Below, piece by piece: positions 45,001 to 52,719 of a stretch of 60,648 bases of DNA. The translations under genes were made by a program, and so were the position numbers. The stretch's first letter is position 1. Each line of letters begins with the position of its first letter. Origin of the DNA: Phyllobacteriaceae bacterium Water-Bin73 (lineage in GTDB: Bacteria; Pseudomonadota; Alphaproteobacteria; RS24); assembly GCA_900197605.1 (NCBI GenBank), contig FZLQ01000001.1:1-60648 (forward strand), written 5' to 3'. The notes under the pieces are model-generated. The model worked only from the letters and a program-made list of their open reading frames with translations. It searched no databases and was not told the origin of the DNA.

Positions 45001-45131
45001 GTACTTTCCTCGGCACCAGTTCCGACGCCAAATCATCGCAAGAAATGGTGATATTCTTGGCCCCTGAAGTGATTACGCCTAAGGCCGGTGAAATGCCGGT
45101 CAATTCAGCGCGCTATTATGACCTCAACTAG
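42063..45131 (+). CDS. Pilus secretin (PilQ/MshL type), outer-membrane lipoprotein with long inserted segments
   Basis: A 1022-residue secretin. A short basic head and hydrophobic segment end in VYGC, a plausible lipobox (C26). An N0-type domain spans about 265-340 (LSVNLSGLRLPTALKSLA). A charged coiled-coil stretch follows to about 545. A KH-like N1 domain begins at FTVYNSEGAAS (about 551) and resumes at RRPTVTAVGDTIIISG (about 708), with a charged insert of about 120 residues between. The secretin core runs 740-1010, ending in GDVIVLAGLYTEDN and MVIFLAPEVI. The TTG at 42063 has GGAG 8 bases upstream; the ATG at 42093 would leave a very short signal. PilP- and PilF-like partners are not seen. 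Confidence 0.88.
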   Translation: MRRVTVPEKVMRLTIVGVLCVNVYGCGTRTGRDLSISGAVQRFDDRRAAVRAEQAALDGIDTNRAANLKPLPPRRELLQVRVPGKIEIDEIADGVVAQSMTEMSLQDLKLPNTGAGKGKLVSSKRSLESQLKAIDKRTETIRRQRRDVLASYNIEKLLLDQMDMRHSKSRDLTLQGFKIANEKLLQGFIADLEEQYAQAEPTTIIGLSDNNELGALALFGRNELARKDEYVSLEKSFLFVGNDVATGVSLGRMDDLSDEVGSRSLSVNLSGLRLPTALKSLARSINMQVYLSPAVNAAPQKVSLDISRADALDIFDILIDNYGLAMAYDRKMDVARFYTRAEFNERVDDAVAAAELHNRRARNLRKISSLENDTAALRQIYQNYFQHPDEAGRVRSLTNDAIIEDDHSPAVAAAIVTFKEAALVNERTLDELDLETATERQEQATKTQTARFALEDVDQALAMLTTERGSKQKLLDEVVVRLTSANQTAKMASLSGDASDDAMQQMNDGADRNDNGNQPAFLNVPDADELRGRVVRDANLQTSEPIYTEKFTVYNSEGAASCGGDSADRVNEIQTELSSYFEQLYPDAMIAAEKASEERAEADRLAREREEREAEARARLIAEQGVPVFDPLQEALASTSVSDITSDIAGEVAGGVASEVAPTIQAGATDKPTAPQATNAPAEAAGSEDEDAAATAPSTIFLTDSAFRRPTVTAVGDTIIISGFRHDIELVSELIESFDKPDKQVLVEVFMVNVAKNWQRQLQSKLQNAVRTAAKTDADIAALPDTVTGQLPGLVEVRDNALFGVQGALKFADRAAAANSFTLNNFRLGLAWTIDFMESNSLGRKVSSPTILALDGCEALIEKSETRYLPVTATSAPVVTPGGQTVPGESTTTYEPRQATLSLNVTPVINPLNDHVRLKIAFNDDFFVTADANSDKIQSRINTEFIAAPGDVIVLAGLYTEDNSKTRNGLPGMTGIPLLGTFLGTSSDAKSSQEMVIFLAPEVITPKAGEMPVNSARYYDLN

Positions 45132-45546
45132 ACGCGGCGAAAGCGGCTTTTCACTGGTCGAGGTGATGGTCGCGCTCACCGTCATCACCACCGGCATTAT
45201 CGGCACCATTTCCATGGTCAGCGCCAATCGCGCCATCATGGAGACAAGCTGGGCGCACGCGCGCATGGGCATGATTGCAGATGGCGTGATGAATGAATTG
45301 GCGGTTCAGTTTCAACGCGATGGCGTTTTGCCGGTCACCGCCGCCTATGATTTTGAAGGCGACCCCGATGCGCTCGGACTGGCCATTTTATTTACCGATA
45401 ATGGATATAGTCCGGCAGCATCTACCCTCGCGGTCAGCGCCGGTGCCAGTCCGATCAGCTATATTTCCACCCTGACATTGCTCAGCCCCAGTGGGCGGCG
45501 CATGACACGCACGCGCAATTTTTACAAGAAATTAAAAACGCCGTAA
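45118..45546 (+). CDS. Minor pilin-like protein (PilV/MshD/GspI type)
   Basis: A 142-residue prepilin. After a short basic leader (MTSTRRGESG) comes FSLVEVMVALTVITTGIIG with glutamate at mature position 5. The downstream part is poorly conserved, as is typical of minor pilins. The ATG at 45118 overlaps the secretin stop by 14 bases, so the two are coupled. It probably initiates or tips the pilus with the convergent minor pilins. Confidence 0.85.
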   Translation: MTSTRRGESGFSLVEVMVALTVITTGIIGTISMVSANRAIMETSWAHARMGMIADGVMNELAVQFQRDGVLPVTAAYDFEGDPDALGLAILFTDNGYSPAASTLAVSAGASPISYISTLTLLSPSGRRMTRTRNFYKKLKTP

Positions 45547-45558
45547 GCCGAAAAAATC

Positions 45559-46065
45559 TTAATAGCGCCGTGTGCGGGTGAGGGTCAGCACCGAGCCGGT
45601 CACTTGATAAAGGGCGAAAGCGGCCCGCGTGCCTTTGGCATCATAGCCGCAACCATAGAGCCGATAGGTCGCGCCATCGCGCTTCACAAAAAACCGCCGC
45701 GCCCTGTCGCCGACACTGGCGCGCTCTGAGGCGAAAAAATCCGTCGGGGCGGCTTCATGCGAGCCGACGCAGTTGTCGCGGTCGCCGGTTACGTTGGTGT
45801 CGCTGGCCGAGCTGGCGGCGACGGGCCAATTATTATCGAGCGCAAATTCTTCCGATAATCTGTGCCAAGCCAAACCCAGAGCCGCTTCGGCATCATTCAG
45901 CGCAGCGCGCCGATCTGTTTGGCGGGCATCGTTCAAAGAGGCGATATTGAGCTTGGTGCCTACAGAACCGACCAGCACGGAAATCAAGACGACAAAGCCA
46001 ATGGCGAGATAAAGCGCAAAGCCCTGCTCGCCGCTTGCCGATTTTTGGTGATTGAGGCTACGCAT
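45559..46065 (-). CDS. Minor pilin-like protein (PilX/MshP type)
   Basis: A 168-residue protein. A basic leader ends in EQG and is followed by FALYLAIGFVVLISVLVGSVG. As in PilX and MshP, there is no glutamate at mature position 5. A conserved-looking ARQTDRRAALNDAEAALGLAWHR helix follows (pattern RAALNDAE). Two cysteines (NCVG and YGCGY) may pair. A GGGGGG run precedes the ATG. It is the last gene of the minus-strand set TM protein, PilW-like, PilX-like. Confidence 0.8.
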   Translation of the reverse strand: MRSLNHQKSASGEQGFALYLAIGFVVLISVLVGSVGTKLNIASLNDARQTDRRAALNDAEAALGLAWHRLSEEFALDNNWPVAASSASDTNVTGDRDNCVGSHEAAPTDFFASERASVGDRARRFFVKRDGATYRLYGCGYDAKGTRAAFALYQVTGSVLTLTRTRRY

Positions 46066-46084
46066 TGATGATACCCCCCGCGCC

Positions 46085-46645
46085 CTAATACAAGGTCATT
46101 GCGAACATATTGAAGCGCCGGCGCACTGTCGTCGCGGTAATTTCATTTGTGCCGGGCACGATTTTTTCCAACTGCAAGCGTATGTCGAGCGAGTAATCGC
46201 TGCCATCATTATCAGAAAAAGTCAGTGTACGAATAAGCGGCGCGCTGATATCTACCCAGCCATTTTCATTCGGCGCAACCATGCAGCCGAAATTATTCTC
46301 AACGCGCTCTTGCAGTCTTTTATCGCGCAGTCGAAATTCTCTTTGCTGACGATTGGTGGCGTCGAGGTCATAGCAAAATTTAATATGCGAGCTGCTGACA
46401 ATTTCATAAGCCTTTTTTTCCGGCAATGGCGGGGTGGCTTGTTTATGACCGGCCAAGGCAGCCCAGGGTTCAATCAGTTCGAATAATTGCTTGCTTGTGA
46501 CCAGCAATTCGGTTTGCGAATTCATCCGCTCGCTTTGGGTGTTCAGATTGGTTATCACGGCGATAAGCGCGGCTGAAATCACCCCGATAATGGCCAGTGT
46601 TGTGGTTAATTCAAGAAGCGTGAAACCGCTTTGCGCGCGTGGCAT
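46085..46645 (-). CDS. Minor pilin-like protein (PilW/MshO/GspJ type)
   Basis: A 186-residue prepilin with a very short leader (MPRAQSG) then FTLLELTTTLAIIGVISAALI, glutamate at mature position 5. The remainder includes two cysteines (FCYDL and FGCMV) and a beta-rich C-terminus. Its ATG is 3 bases after the stop of the upstream membrane protein, and the PilX-like gene follows. Confidence 0.82.
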   Translation of the reverse strand: MPRAQSGFTLLELTTTLAIIGVISAALIAVITNLNTQSERMNSQTELLVTSKQLFELIEPWAALAGHKQATPPLPEKKAYEIVSSSHIKFCYDLDATNRQQREFRLRDKRLQERVENNFGCMVAPNENGWVDISAPLIRTLTFSDNDGSDYSLDIRLQLEKIVPGTNEITATTVRRRFNMFAMTLY

Positions 46646-46648
46646 GGG

Positions 46649-47248
46649 TCAGGCCGCTTGTGCCGCGAATTCGCGCGCTTTCAGCACATAGACTTCCGGC
46701 GCGATAAGTCCGGCCTCGTAAAGTTCACGTAAGGCCAGCATATTGCGCTCGATCTCCGCCAGACGCGCACATTCACCGGCCTCTTGCATGGTTTTTCTGT
46801 CGGGCGTTTCAAAGCCCTCGGCAATGATTGTCGGCTCTGCGGGGCTTTCGCGGTGCAGCCAAGACGCGCTGAAAAACCGAGACTTGCGCGGCAGGGGCGC
46901 TTCTCCGACTTTGGGAATGGTCAGCTCGTCTATATCGTCGAGCGCGTCATCATCCAAATCAAACTGATGCGCCACGGCATCATCCAAACGGTCGGGTGAA
47001 ATTTCGGTCTCAAAGACAATGGTTTCACCATGCGCCGTGGCATCATCAGCCATTTCAAGGTCAATATCGCCATCAGGTAAAGTTGGGCCATTGGGTGCTG
47101 CCACTGACCCCGCCATGTCAGGTGACCGGCGCATGCGGCGCGAGACAATCACCAGCAAAATCAGCACAAGCACAGCAATGCCAGCGCCGATAAACAGCGT
47201 GTCATTTTGCTCGAACATACGAGCGGCAATACGCATGGTTCTTTCCAT
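46649..47248 (-). CDS. Single-pass membrane protein with acidic linker, first gene of the minor-pilin set
   Basis: I do not recognise a family. A 199-residue protein with a short N-terminal stretch, one membrane helix (DTLFIGAGIAVLVLILLVIVS at about 16-36), basic residues directly after it, a long acidic linker rich in aspartate, and a C-terminal helix pair ending in LRELYEAGLIAPEVYVLKAREFA, which resembles the short SHOCT-type motif. The cytoplasmic part is C-terminal by the positive-inside rule. Close spacing to the PilW-like gene suggests a pilus function, perhaps akin to FimV-like or MshN-like assembly factors. Start is ATG 47248 or 47236. Confidence 0.6.
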   Translation of the reverse strand: MERTMRIAARMFEQNDTLFIGAGIAVLVLILLVIVSRRMRRSPDMAGSVAAPNGPTLPDGDIDLEMADDATAHGETIVFETEISPDRLDDAVAHQFDLDDDALDDIDELTIPKVGEAPLPRKSRFFSASWLHRESPAEPTIIAEGFETPDRKTMQEAGECARLAEIERNMLALRELYEAGLIAPEVYVLKAREFAAQAA

Positions 47249-47302
47249 AGGTTAAACTTTAAGCCAAAAAAAGATGATTCTCACGCGAAAATTCGGCTCT
47301 GC

Positions 47303-48133
47303 TCACAACTCAATGCGCATATAGTCACGCGTCACGAAACTGTGCGGCATCATCTCTTGCGCTTGCGCTTCAATCGCCAGTAGCATCTCATCGCTGCGCT
47401 CAGGCTCGTGATGAAAAATGCCGAATTGCTTCACTTGCGCCGCCATGGCCAAGCGCAAGCCCTCTTGCCAGGTTGAATGACCCCAGCCCTGTTTGGCGGC
47501 AAACTCAGCGTCATCATAAGTGCAGTCATATACCGCCATATCGACCTCGCGCATAAAGGCCACAAGGCTGGCGTTTATCTCCGCCGGGTTGTGTTCGGTA
47601 TCGGTCGCATAAACAAAGCTTTTGCCTTCATTGGCTTGCGTGTTCGTTGCGCTGACGGCTTTCAGCGCATGTGCCCCGCCCGGATGCGGAATGGGGCAAG
47701 CACTCACGCGCAAATCGCCAATGCTCAGCGCATCATCTGCGCCATGCTCGACAAACTCAATCTGCGCCTTGAAATCGGCAAGGCCGATAGGAAAAATCGG
47801 GCTACTCAAATAACCGCTTATCGCGTCATAAAGCGTCGCATCATTGGTGCCGAAGCTATGCAGCCTGACGGTGAAGCTGCTGTCAAAAAGCGGCTTAAAA
47901 AACGGCAGGCCGCAAATATGGTCGGAGTGAAAATGCGAAAAGCAAATATCAATTTCTTTACGGTCGCGCTCAACCATCTCAGAGCCCAAATGAATAAGAC
48001 CCGAGCCGCCGTCAAACACCACCATATCGCCGCCCGCATTAACGCCAATGCACGCGGTATTGCCGCCAAAAAGGCGATGGTTTGGTGTGTTCATCGGCAA
48101 AGAGCCGCGGGTTCCCCAGAAAACCAATTGCAT
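47303..48133 (-). CDS. Metallo-beta-lactamase-fold hydrolase beside a cyclase
   Basis: A 276-residue MBL-fold hydrolase. The start MQLVFWGTRGSLP and the metal-binding HFHSDH near residue 80 are typical of the RNase Z/phosphodiesterase-like branch. A further metal aspartate is likely in YATDTEHN, and the late histidine in FGIFHHEPERS. The ATG at 48133 is used; longer readings overlap the cyclase gene. It follows the CHASE2 cyclase on the same strand with a 46-base gap. Such pairs recur in alphaproteobacteria by my recollection. Cyclic-nucleotide phosphodiesterase activity is possible but unproven. Confidence 0.82.
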   Translation of the reverse strand: MQLVFWGTRGSLPMNTPNHRLFGGNTACIGVNAGGDMVVFDGGSGLIHLGSEMVERDRKEIDICFSHFHSDHICGLPFFKPLFDSSFTVRLHSFGTNDATLYDAISGYLSSPIFPIGLADFKAQIEFVEHGADDALSIGDLRVSACPIPHPGGAHALKAVSATNTQANEGKSFVYATDTEHNPAEINASLVAFMREVDMAVYDCTYDDAEFAAKQGWGHSTWQEGLRLAMAAQVKQFGIFHHEPERSDEMLLAIEAQAQEMMPHSFVTRDYMRIEL

Positions 48134-48179
48134 GAGCGCGCCAAAAGCCTCCGCGTTAATTTTGGGCAATAAATTGCCC

Positions 48180-50501
48180 TTATTTCGTTTGGGCAATGAA
48201 TTGCCCGGCCCAATCCGCCTCGGGCGGATTTTTTCGATAGGCATTTATACGACCAATCAGCATCTCATAATAGTCTCCAAGCGCCGGATGGGTCGCACAA
48301 AGCGCGCGGGCTGTCTTTTCGGCAACATCCCAAGATTGCGCCCGATAAGCCTGTAAAACCGCGCCCTGACCGGCTTTCAGCCTTTGAAAATCTTCACTTT
48401 CGGCCATTTCTGCGCCGCCTATCAGCGCATAAATCCGTTGCGGCAGCGCCTTGCCCTTCAGCGCAATCAGGTCGAGCTCCAAAAAAGCCATTGGCGGCTG
48501 TCCGTCATCAATGGCTGTCATAGCGTCGGAATACGTGCTTTCGCCGATTAATATGGTTTGGGCATAATCTTTGGTCTGGCCTTCCAAGCGCGCCGCCACA
48601 TTTACCGTGTCGCCCATCACGGAATAGTTAAAGCGCTGGTCTGAGCCGACATTGCCGACCAGCGTCGCGCCTGAATTCAGCCCGATACCAATGCGAATTT
48701 CTTGCTTAAAGCCGCCGAGAAATGCGTCTTGGCGTAGGGTTTCATTGACCTCAACCAGCGCGTCCACCATTTCCAGCGAGGCGCGACAGGCCTGGTAGCC
48801 ATGCTGCGCGACATCGGTCGGTGCATTCCAAAACGCCATAATATTGTCGCCAATATATTTATCGATTGTGCCGCTGCGGGTCTGAATGACGCTCGATAGG
48901 CCGGTGAGAAAAATATTAATGATATGCGTCAGCTTCTCAGGCGCATCGGCAAAGGCTTCAGAGATGCTGGTGAAGCCGCGAATATCGCAAAACAAAATCG
49001 TCAAATCGCGGGTCTCGCCGCCCAGTTTCAACTTGTCAGGGTCGCTGGCGACTTGCTCAACCATATCGGGGGCGAGGTAATATTGAAACGCATTGCGTAC
49101 TTCGCGCCGCTCGCGTGCGGTTTCCAGAAAGTGCAAAAACGCTGCCGTTAAAAAGGTCAGAAAAATCGACAGGCCGGGTGTCGCCGGATCAATCAATACA
49201 AGATGGTTTGAAAATTGGTGCCAAGATATCGCCGCGCCGGAAATAAGAGCCAGCCCCAAAAAGGCAATGCTCGGCACCAGCGAGAAACGATAGACCATCA
49301 CCACCACGCCCAGCCCGATAAGCATGGTGGCCAATGCTTCCGCCATTTGCACCCATATTGGGCGCGTTAAATAAGTGCCGGCCAGCATTTGCTGCACGGT
49401 TTGAATATGCACCTCAACCCCCGGCGTTGCCGGATTGAGCGGGGTCGCGCGAATATCTTTCAGCCCTGCCGCGCTGGTGCCGATAAAGGCAATTTTTCCG
49501 GCCAGCCGCGTCATGTCGAAATCAGGCTGCAAAATCTCATATGCCGAAACGGTTTGAATATCGGCGCTTTCGGCAAAGTAAAGCCGCATGCTGCCATCGG
49601 GTTCAATCGGCGCGATAAGCCCTCCGACTTTCAACCGCGATAAGCCAAAGCCTGCGCTATAGCTGCCTTCGCCGCGCACATCAGAGGCACGCAGGACAAT
49701 CGATCCGGCCCCTTGCGCCACCCGCAAACTCTCCAGCGCCAGACTTGGGTAAATATGCTCACCGGCGCGAAAAAGCAACGAGGCGCGGCGGATAATCCCG
49801 TCATCATCAATGCGCGCATTTATCGAGCCGAGGCCCAGCGCGTTATCATTCAACACATCGCGATTTGAAATGGCGAAGCTGCTAGCCGGCACATTACGCA
49901 TCGGGTCGAGGCCGTCAGTGTCGCTTGAGCCTTGCGCGCGCACGGCGATACCGGCTTTCGGCGCGGCGAGGCGGGCGGCTTCATCACTCATCATGGTCGC
50001 CATAATCACCGGCGCGTCGGCTATCGCGCGTGCCAAAGCATCGTCGGGGCTGGTGATTTGCGCCGTGATGGCGGCGCGCAAGGCTTGCCATTCAGAGGCG
50101 TTTTCACTCAGCCGCAAATTCTCCCAAACCGGCAGAATTTCAGCCGGGGCCGTGCGGTCGGCTTCGGTGAATAAAATATCAAAGGCGATGGCGGCGCTAC
50201 CATAGCCGGTCATATTGTCAACCAAATCGGCGAACACGCTGCGCGGCCAGGGAAACTGGCCAAGCCGCGCTAGGCTGGCTTCATCAATATCAACAAAAAC
50301 CACCGGGCTGTCTTGCTCGTGGCGGGGCAGCCAGCGATTATATTGGTCGAACACCAAATTGCGGGTGAATTCAATCGGATAGGGTTGCCATAGCTGCAAA
50401 CTCACCGCCGTCAACAGCACCGCCATCGGCGCAATAAACGGCAGAATAAATTTTTGCAAAGGCAGACCGATACGCTTCAGATAAGACAAGAAAACCCCCA
50501 A
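48180..50501 (-). CDS. CHASE2-domain class III adenylate cyclase
   Basis: A 773-residue membrane receptor cyclase. After one N-terminal helix a periplasmic CHASE2 sensor (about 50-370) is followed by three membrane helices (about 380-455) and a cytoplasmic cyclase domain. Metal aspartates lie in ILFCDIRGF and YIGDNIMAF; the substrate lysine in DKYIGDN and the aspartate in SVMGDTVNVAARLE favour ATP over GTP. The start codon appears to be TTG at 50501, since an in-frame stop lies a few codons upstream. Product cAMP could signal to pilus or envelope genes nearby; this is inference. Confidence 0.9.
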   Translation of the reverse strand: MGVFLSYLKRIGLPLQKFILPFIAPMAVLLTAVSLQLWQPYPIEFTRNLVFDQYNRWLPRHEQDSPVVFVDIDEASLARLGQFPWPRSVFADLVDNMTGYGSAAIAFDILFTEADRTAPAEILPVWENLRLSENASEWQALRAAITAQITSPDDALARAIADAPVIMATMMSDEAARLAAPKAGIAVRAQGSSDTDGLDPMRNVPASSFAISNRDVLNDNALGLGSINARIDDDGIIRRASLLFRAGEHIYPSLALESLRVAQGAGSIVLRASDVRGEGSYSAGFGLSRLKVGGLIAPIEPDGSMRLYFAESADIQTVSAYEILQPDFDMTRLAGKIAFIGTSAAGLKDIRATPLNPATPGVEVHIQTVQQMLAGTYLTRPIWVQMAEALATMLIGLGVVVMVYRFSLVPSIAFLGLALISGAAISWHQFSNHLVLIDPATPGLSIFLTFLTAAFLHFLETARERREVRNAFQYYLAPDMVEQVASDPDKLKLGGETRDLTILFCDIRGFTSISEAFADAPEKLTHIINIFLTGLSSVIQTRSGTIDKYIGDNIMAFWNAPTDVAQHGYQACRASLEMVDALVEVNETLRQDAFLGGFKQEIRIGIGLNSGATLVGNVGSDQRFNYSVMGDTVNVAARLEGQTKDYAQTILIGESTYSDAMTAIDDGQPPMAFLELDLIALKGKALPQRIYALIGGAEMAESEDFQRLKAGQGAVLQAYRAQSWDVAEKTARALCATHPALGDYYEMLIGRINAYRKNPPEADWAGQFIAQTK

Positions 50502-50555
50502 GACAGGCCATCAGTCTATCAAATTGCGGGCGAAATATCACTCATCTTGCTTCTA

Positions 50556-51362
50556 TTAGTCTCGATTCCACGGATTTTTTCCGTCATTCGGGTCAATTTG
50601 GCGACGCGGTGGTGACTTTTGTACCCCGACGCTGGGCACATGGGCCGGCCCGTCGCCGCGACTAAAGGCGCGACTGAACGGCTTTTGAAAGAATTTGACA
50701 TGCGGGCGTTTGAAAAACGGTATCAGTGCCATGCCCGCAATCATCGAATAAATATGCACATCATAGGCGACATTGCCCTGCGGGTTCAAAAACCCGCCCA
50801 ACTGACCGAATAGCCAAAAGGCAAAAATCAGCACAGCGGGGATATTGAATGTGCGGAAGAAAATGAAAAACCCGATAAGGGTTTTAATATTGGCGCGTGG
50901 CCATAGCAGAATATAAGCGCCAATCATGGCCGAACAGACGCCGCTCAGCCCGACCAGAGGCGTGGTGCTGTCGGGGTTGGCCAGCCCGTGCCCCAATGTG
51001 CCAATCGTGCCGGTGATGATGGCGAAGGCGATAAATTTCGGGCCATTGCCAATCGCGTCCTCAATATTATCGGCCAGCAAATACATGACATAAAGATTGC
51101 CGAAAATATGCATAAAGCCGCCATGACTTATCATTGTCGTCAAAAAAGTAATAATGACCGGCAGCGGGCTGACGCCATATTCAAAGCTCGGGTCATATCC
51201 GGCAAACAGGCGGGCGGGAATAAACCCATATTCCAAAATCGCTTGCGGGGCTTGTGCCGACTGATAACCGAAATACCACAGCACGCAGAGCGCCATAATG
51301 GCATAGGTCAGATAGGGCTTTCGAAAGCTCGGATTCTCATCATAAAGGGGTAAAAACCACAT
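50556..51362 (-). CDS. Rhomboid-family intramembrane serine protease
   Basis: A 268-residue, six-helix membrane protease. The catalytic serine is in PLVGLSGVCSAM, the catalytic histidine in AYDVHIYSMIAGM, and the HxxxN-type block HGGFMHIFGNLYVM is intact. The C-terminal tail (about 50 residues, basic, PSVGVQKSPPRRQ) is cytoplasmic and variable. The substrate is unknown. Confidence 0.88.
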   Translation of the reverse strand: MWFLPLYDENPSFRKPYLTYAIMALCVLWYFGYQSAQAPQAILEYGFIPARLFAGYDPSFEYGVSPLPVIITFLTTMISHGGFMHIFGNLYVMYLLADNIEDAIGNGPKFIAFAIITGTIGTLGHGLANPDSTTPLVGLSGVCSAMIGAYILLWPRANIKTLIGFFIFFRTFNIPAVLIFAFWLFGQLGGFLNPQGNVAYDVHIYSMIAGMALIPFFKRPHVKFFQKPFSRAFSRGDGPAHVPSVGVQKSPPRRQIDPNDGKNPWNRD

Positions 51363-51408
51363 GCGCTTAGCCTATAGGGCAGGCCGCTCGGCTGCAATCG
51401 CTGTTACG

Positions 51409-52719
51409 TCAATCAAGCGTGATGGCCGTGCCGCCGACCGAAACCACCAAAAGCCGGTCCGGGCTCAGCAATTTGGCGGCGCGTTGCACATCGGCTTGGG
51501 TCACGGCATTAATTTTTTGATTGCGCGTTTTAAAATAGCTTATCGGCCAGCCATTTAACTGCACGCCCAAAAGCTGTCCGGCAATTTTTGCCCCGCTGTC
51601 AAATCGCAGTGCATAATTGCCGGTCAAATAGGTTTTGGCCGCCGCCAATCTTGGCGCGCTCACGGCTTCGTTGGCCATGCGGCGCATCTCGCCGCGAATG
51701 ACATTGACGGCTTCTTGAGCGGTGGTGTTATCGCTGGCGACCGAGCCATTCCACAGGGCGGCTTTTTGAAAATTCGAGGTGAAGCTGTAAACGCTATAGG
51801 CGAGGCCGCGCGCTTCGCGGACTTGCTCGGTTAGGCGCGAGGAAAAGCCACTGCCGCCCAATATCGAGTTCATCACAAAATCGGCAAAAAATAGGGGGTG
51901 GTGATGGCCCAGCCCTTGTTGCGCGAAAACAACACTGGTTTGCGGGCCGGCGCGGTCAATATGGCGCGTTTGCGGCCCGTTTGCGATTTCGGCAGGTGCA
52001 ATTTGCGGCATTTTATTGTGCGCGGGCAGGGTTGAAAAAACATCGCGCATGACGCGGCGCAATTCAGCCCGGCCAATATCGCCGACGACAGCCAGATGCA
52101 AATTATCGCGCGCCAGCATGGCCTGATAATGCTGGCGCAAATCGCTCTGCGTGATGGCGGCGAGGCTGTCTTGCGTGCCATTGCCAACGCGCCCATAAGT
52201 ATGGGCATTAAGGGCCAGTTTCATCAACGCCTGATTGGCAATGCTGCGCGGGTTTTGCTGATTACGCAAAATCGCCGTGGCTTGCTCGCGCTTCATGCGG
52301 GTAACGGCTTCGGCGTCAAAACGCGGGGCGGTGACGGCAAGGCGCAGCAATTTATAACAAACCGCGCGATAGCGGCTGAGGCAACGCAAGGTGCCGGTCA
52401 TCTCATCGCGGCTCGCCGAAAAAGATAGTGAGATGGCGTTATCGGCCATCGCCTGCTGAAACGCCTGAGCCGGCAATTCGCCTGCGCCCTCATTCATCAA
52501 TCGCGCCATTAACATGCTCAGGCCGGTTTTATCGACTGGGTCGCTGGCTGTGCCGCCGCGCCATGCCAGTTTCATGGTGATGAGCGGCAGGCTGTTATCG
52601 GTGACCAGCCAGGCTTCCATATCGCGCCATTTGACCGATTGCACGGGCGGCGCAGCATATGCGGTGACAGTCACCATGACGAACAGGCACAGGCTGAGAA
52701 GCAAGCGATATCCAAACAT
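51409..52719 (-). CDS. M16-family peptidase-like protein lacking the zinc motif
   Basis: A 436-residue exported protein with a signal peptide (LLLSLCLFVMVTVTAYA). The fold follows the M16 pattern (AWRGGTASDPVDKTGLSML and GGSGFSSRLTEQVREARGLAYSV), but the position of the zinc-binding HxxEH reads LSMLMARLMNEG, so catalysis is not expected. The later R/Y substrate pair (REARGLAYSVYS) is kept. It is one base from the active homologue upstream, and the two likely form one enzyme, as in other inactive/active M16 pairs. Confidence 0.88.
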   Translation of the reverse strand: MFGYRLLLSLCLFVMVTVTAYAAPPVQSVKWRDMEAWLVTDNSLPLITMKLAWRGGTASDPVDKTGLSMLMARLMNEGAGELPAQAFQQAMADNAISLSFSASRDEMTGTLRCLSRYRAVCYKLLRLAVTAPRFDAEAVTRMKREQATAILRNQQNPRSIANQALMKLALNAHTYGRVGNGTQDSLAAITQSDLRQHYQAMLARDNLHLAVVGDIGRAELRRVMRDVFSTLPAHNKMPQIAPAEIANGPQTRHIDRAGPQTSVVFAQQGLGHHHPLFFADFVMNSILGGSGFSSRLTEQVREARGLAYSVYSFTSNFQKAALWNGSVASDNTTAQEAVNVIRGEMRRMANEAVSAPRLAAAKTYLTGNYALRFDSGAKIAGQLLGVQLNGWPISYFKTRNQKINAVTQADVQRAAKLLSPDRLLVVSVGGTAITLD

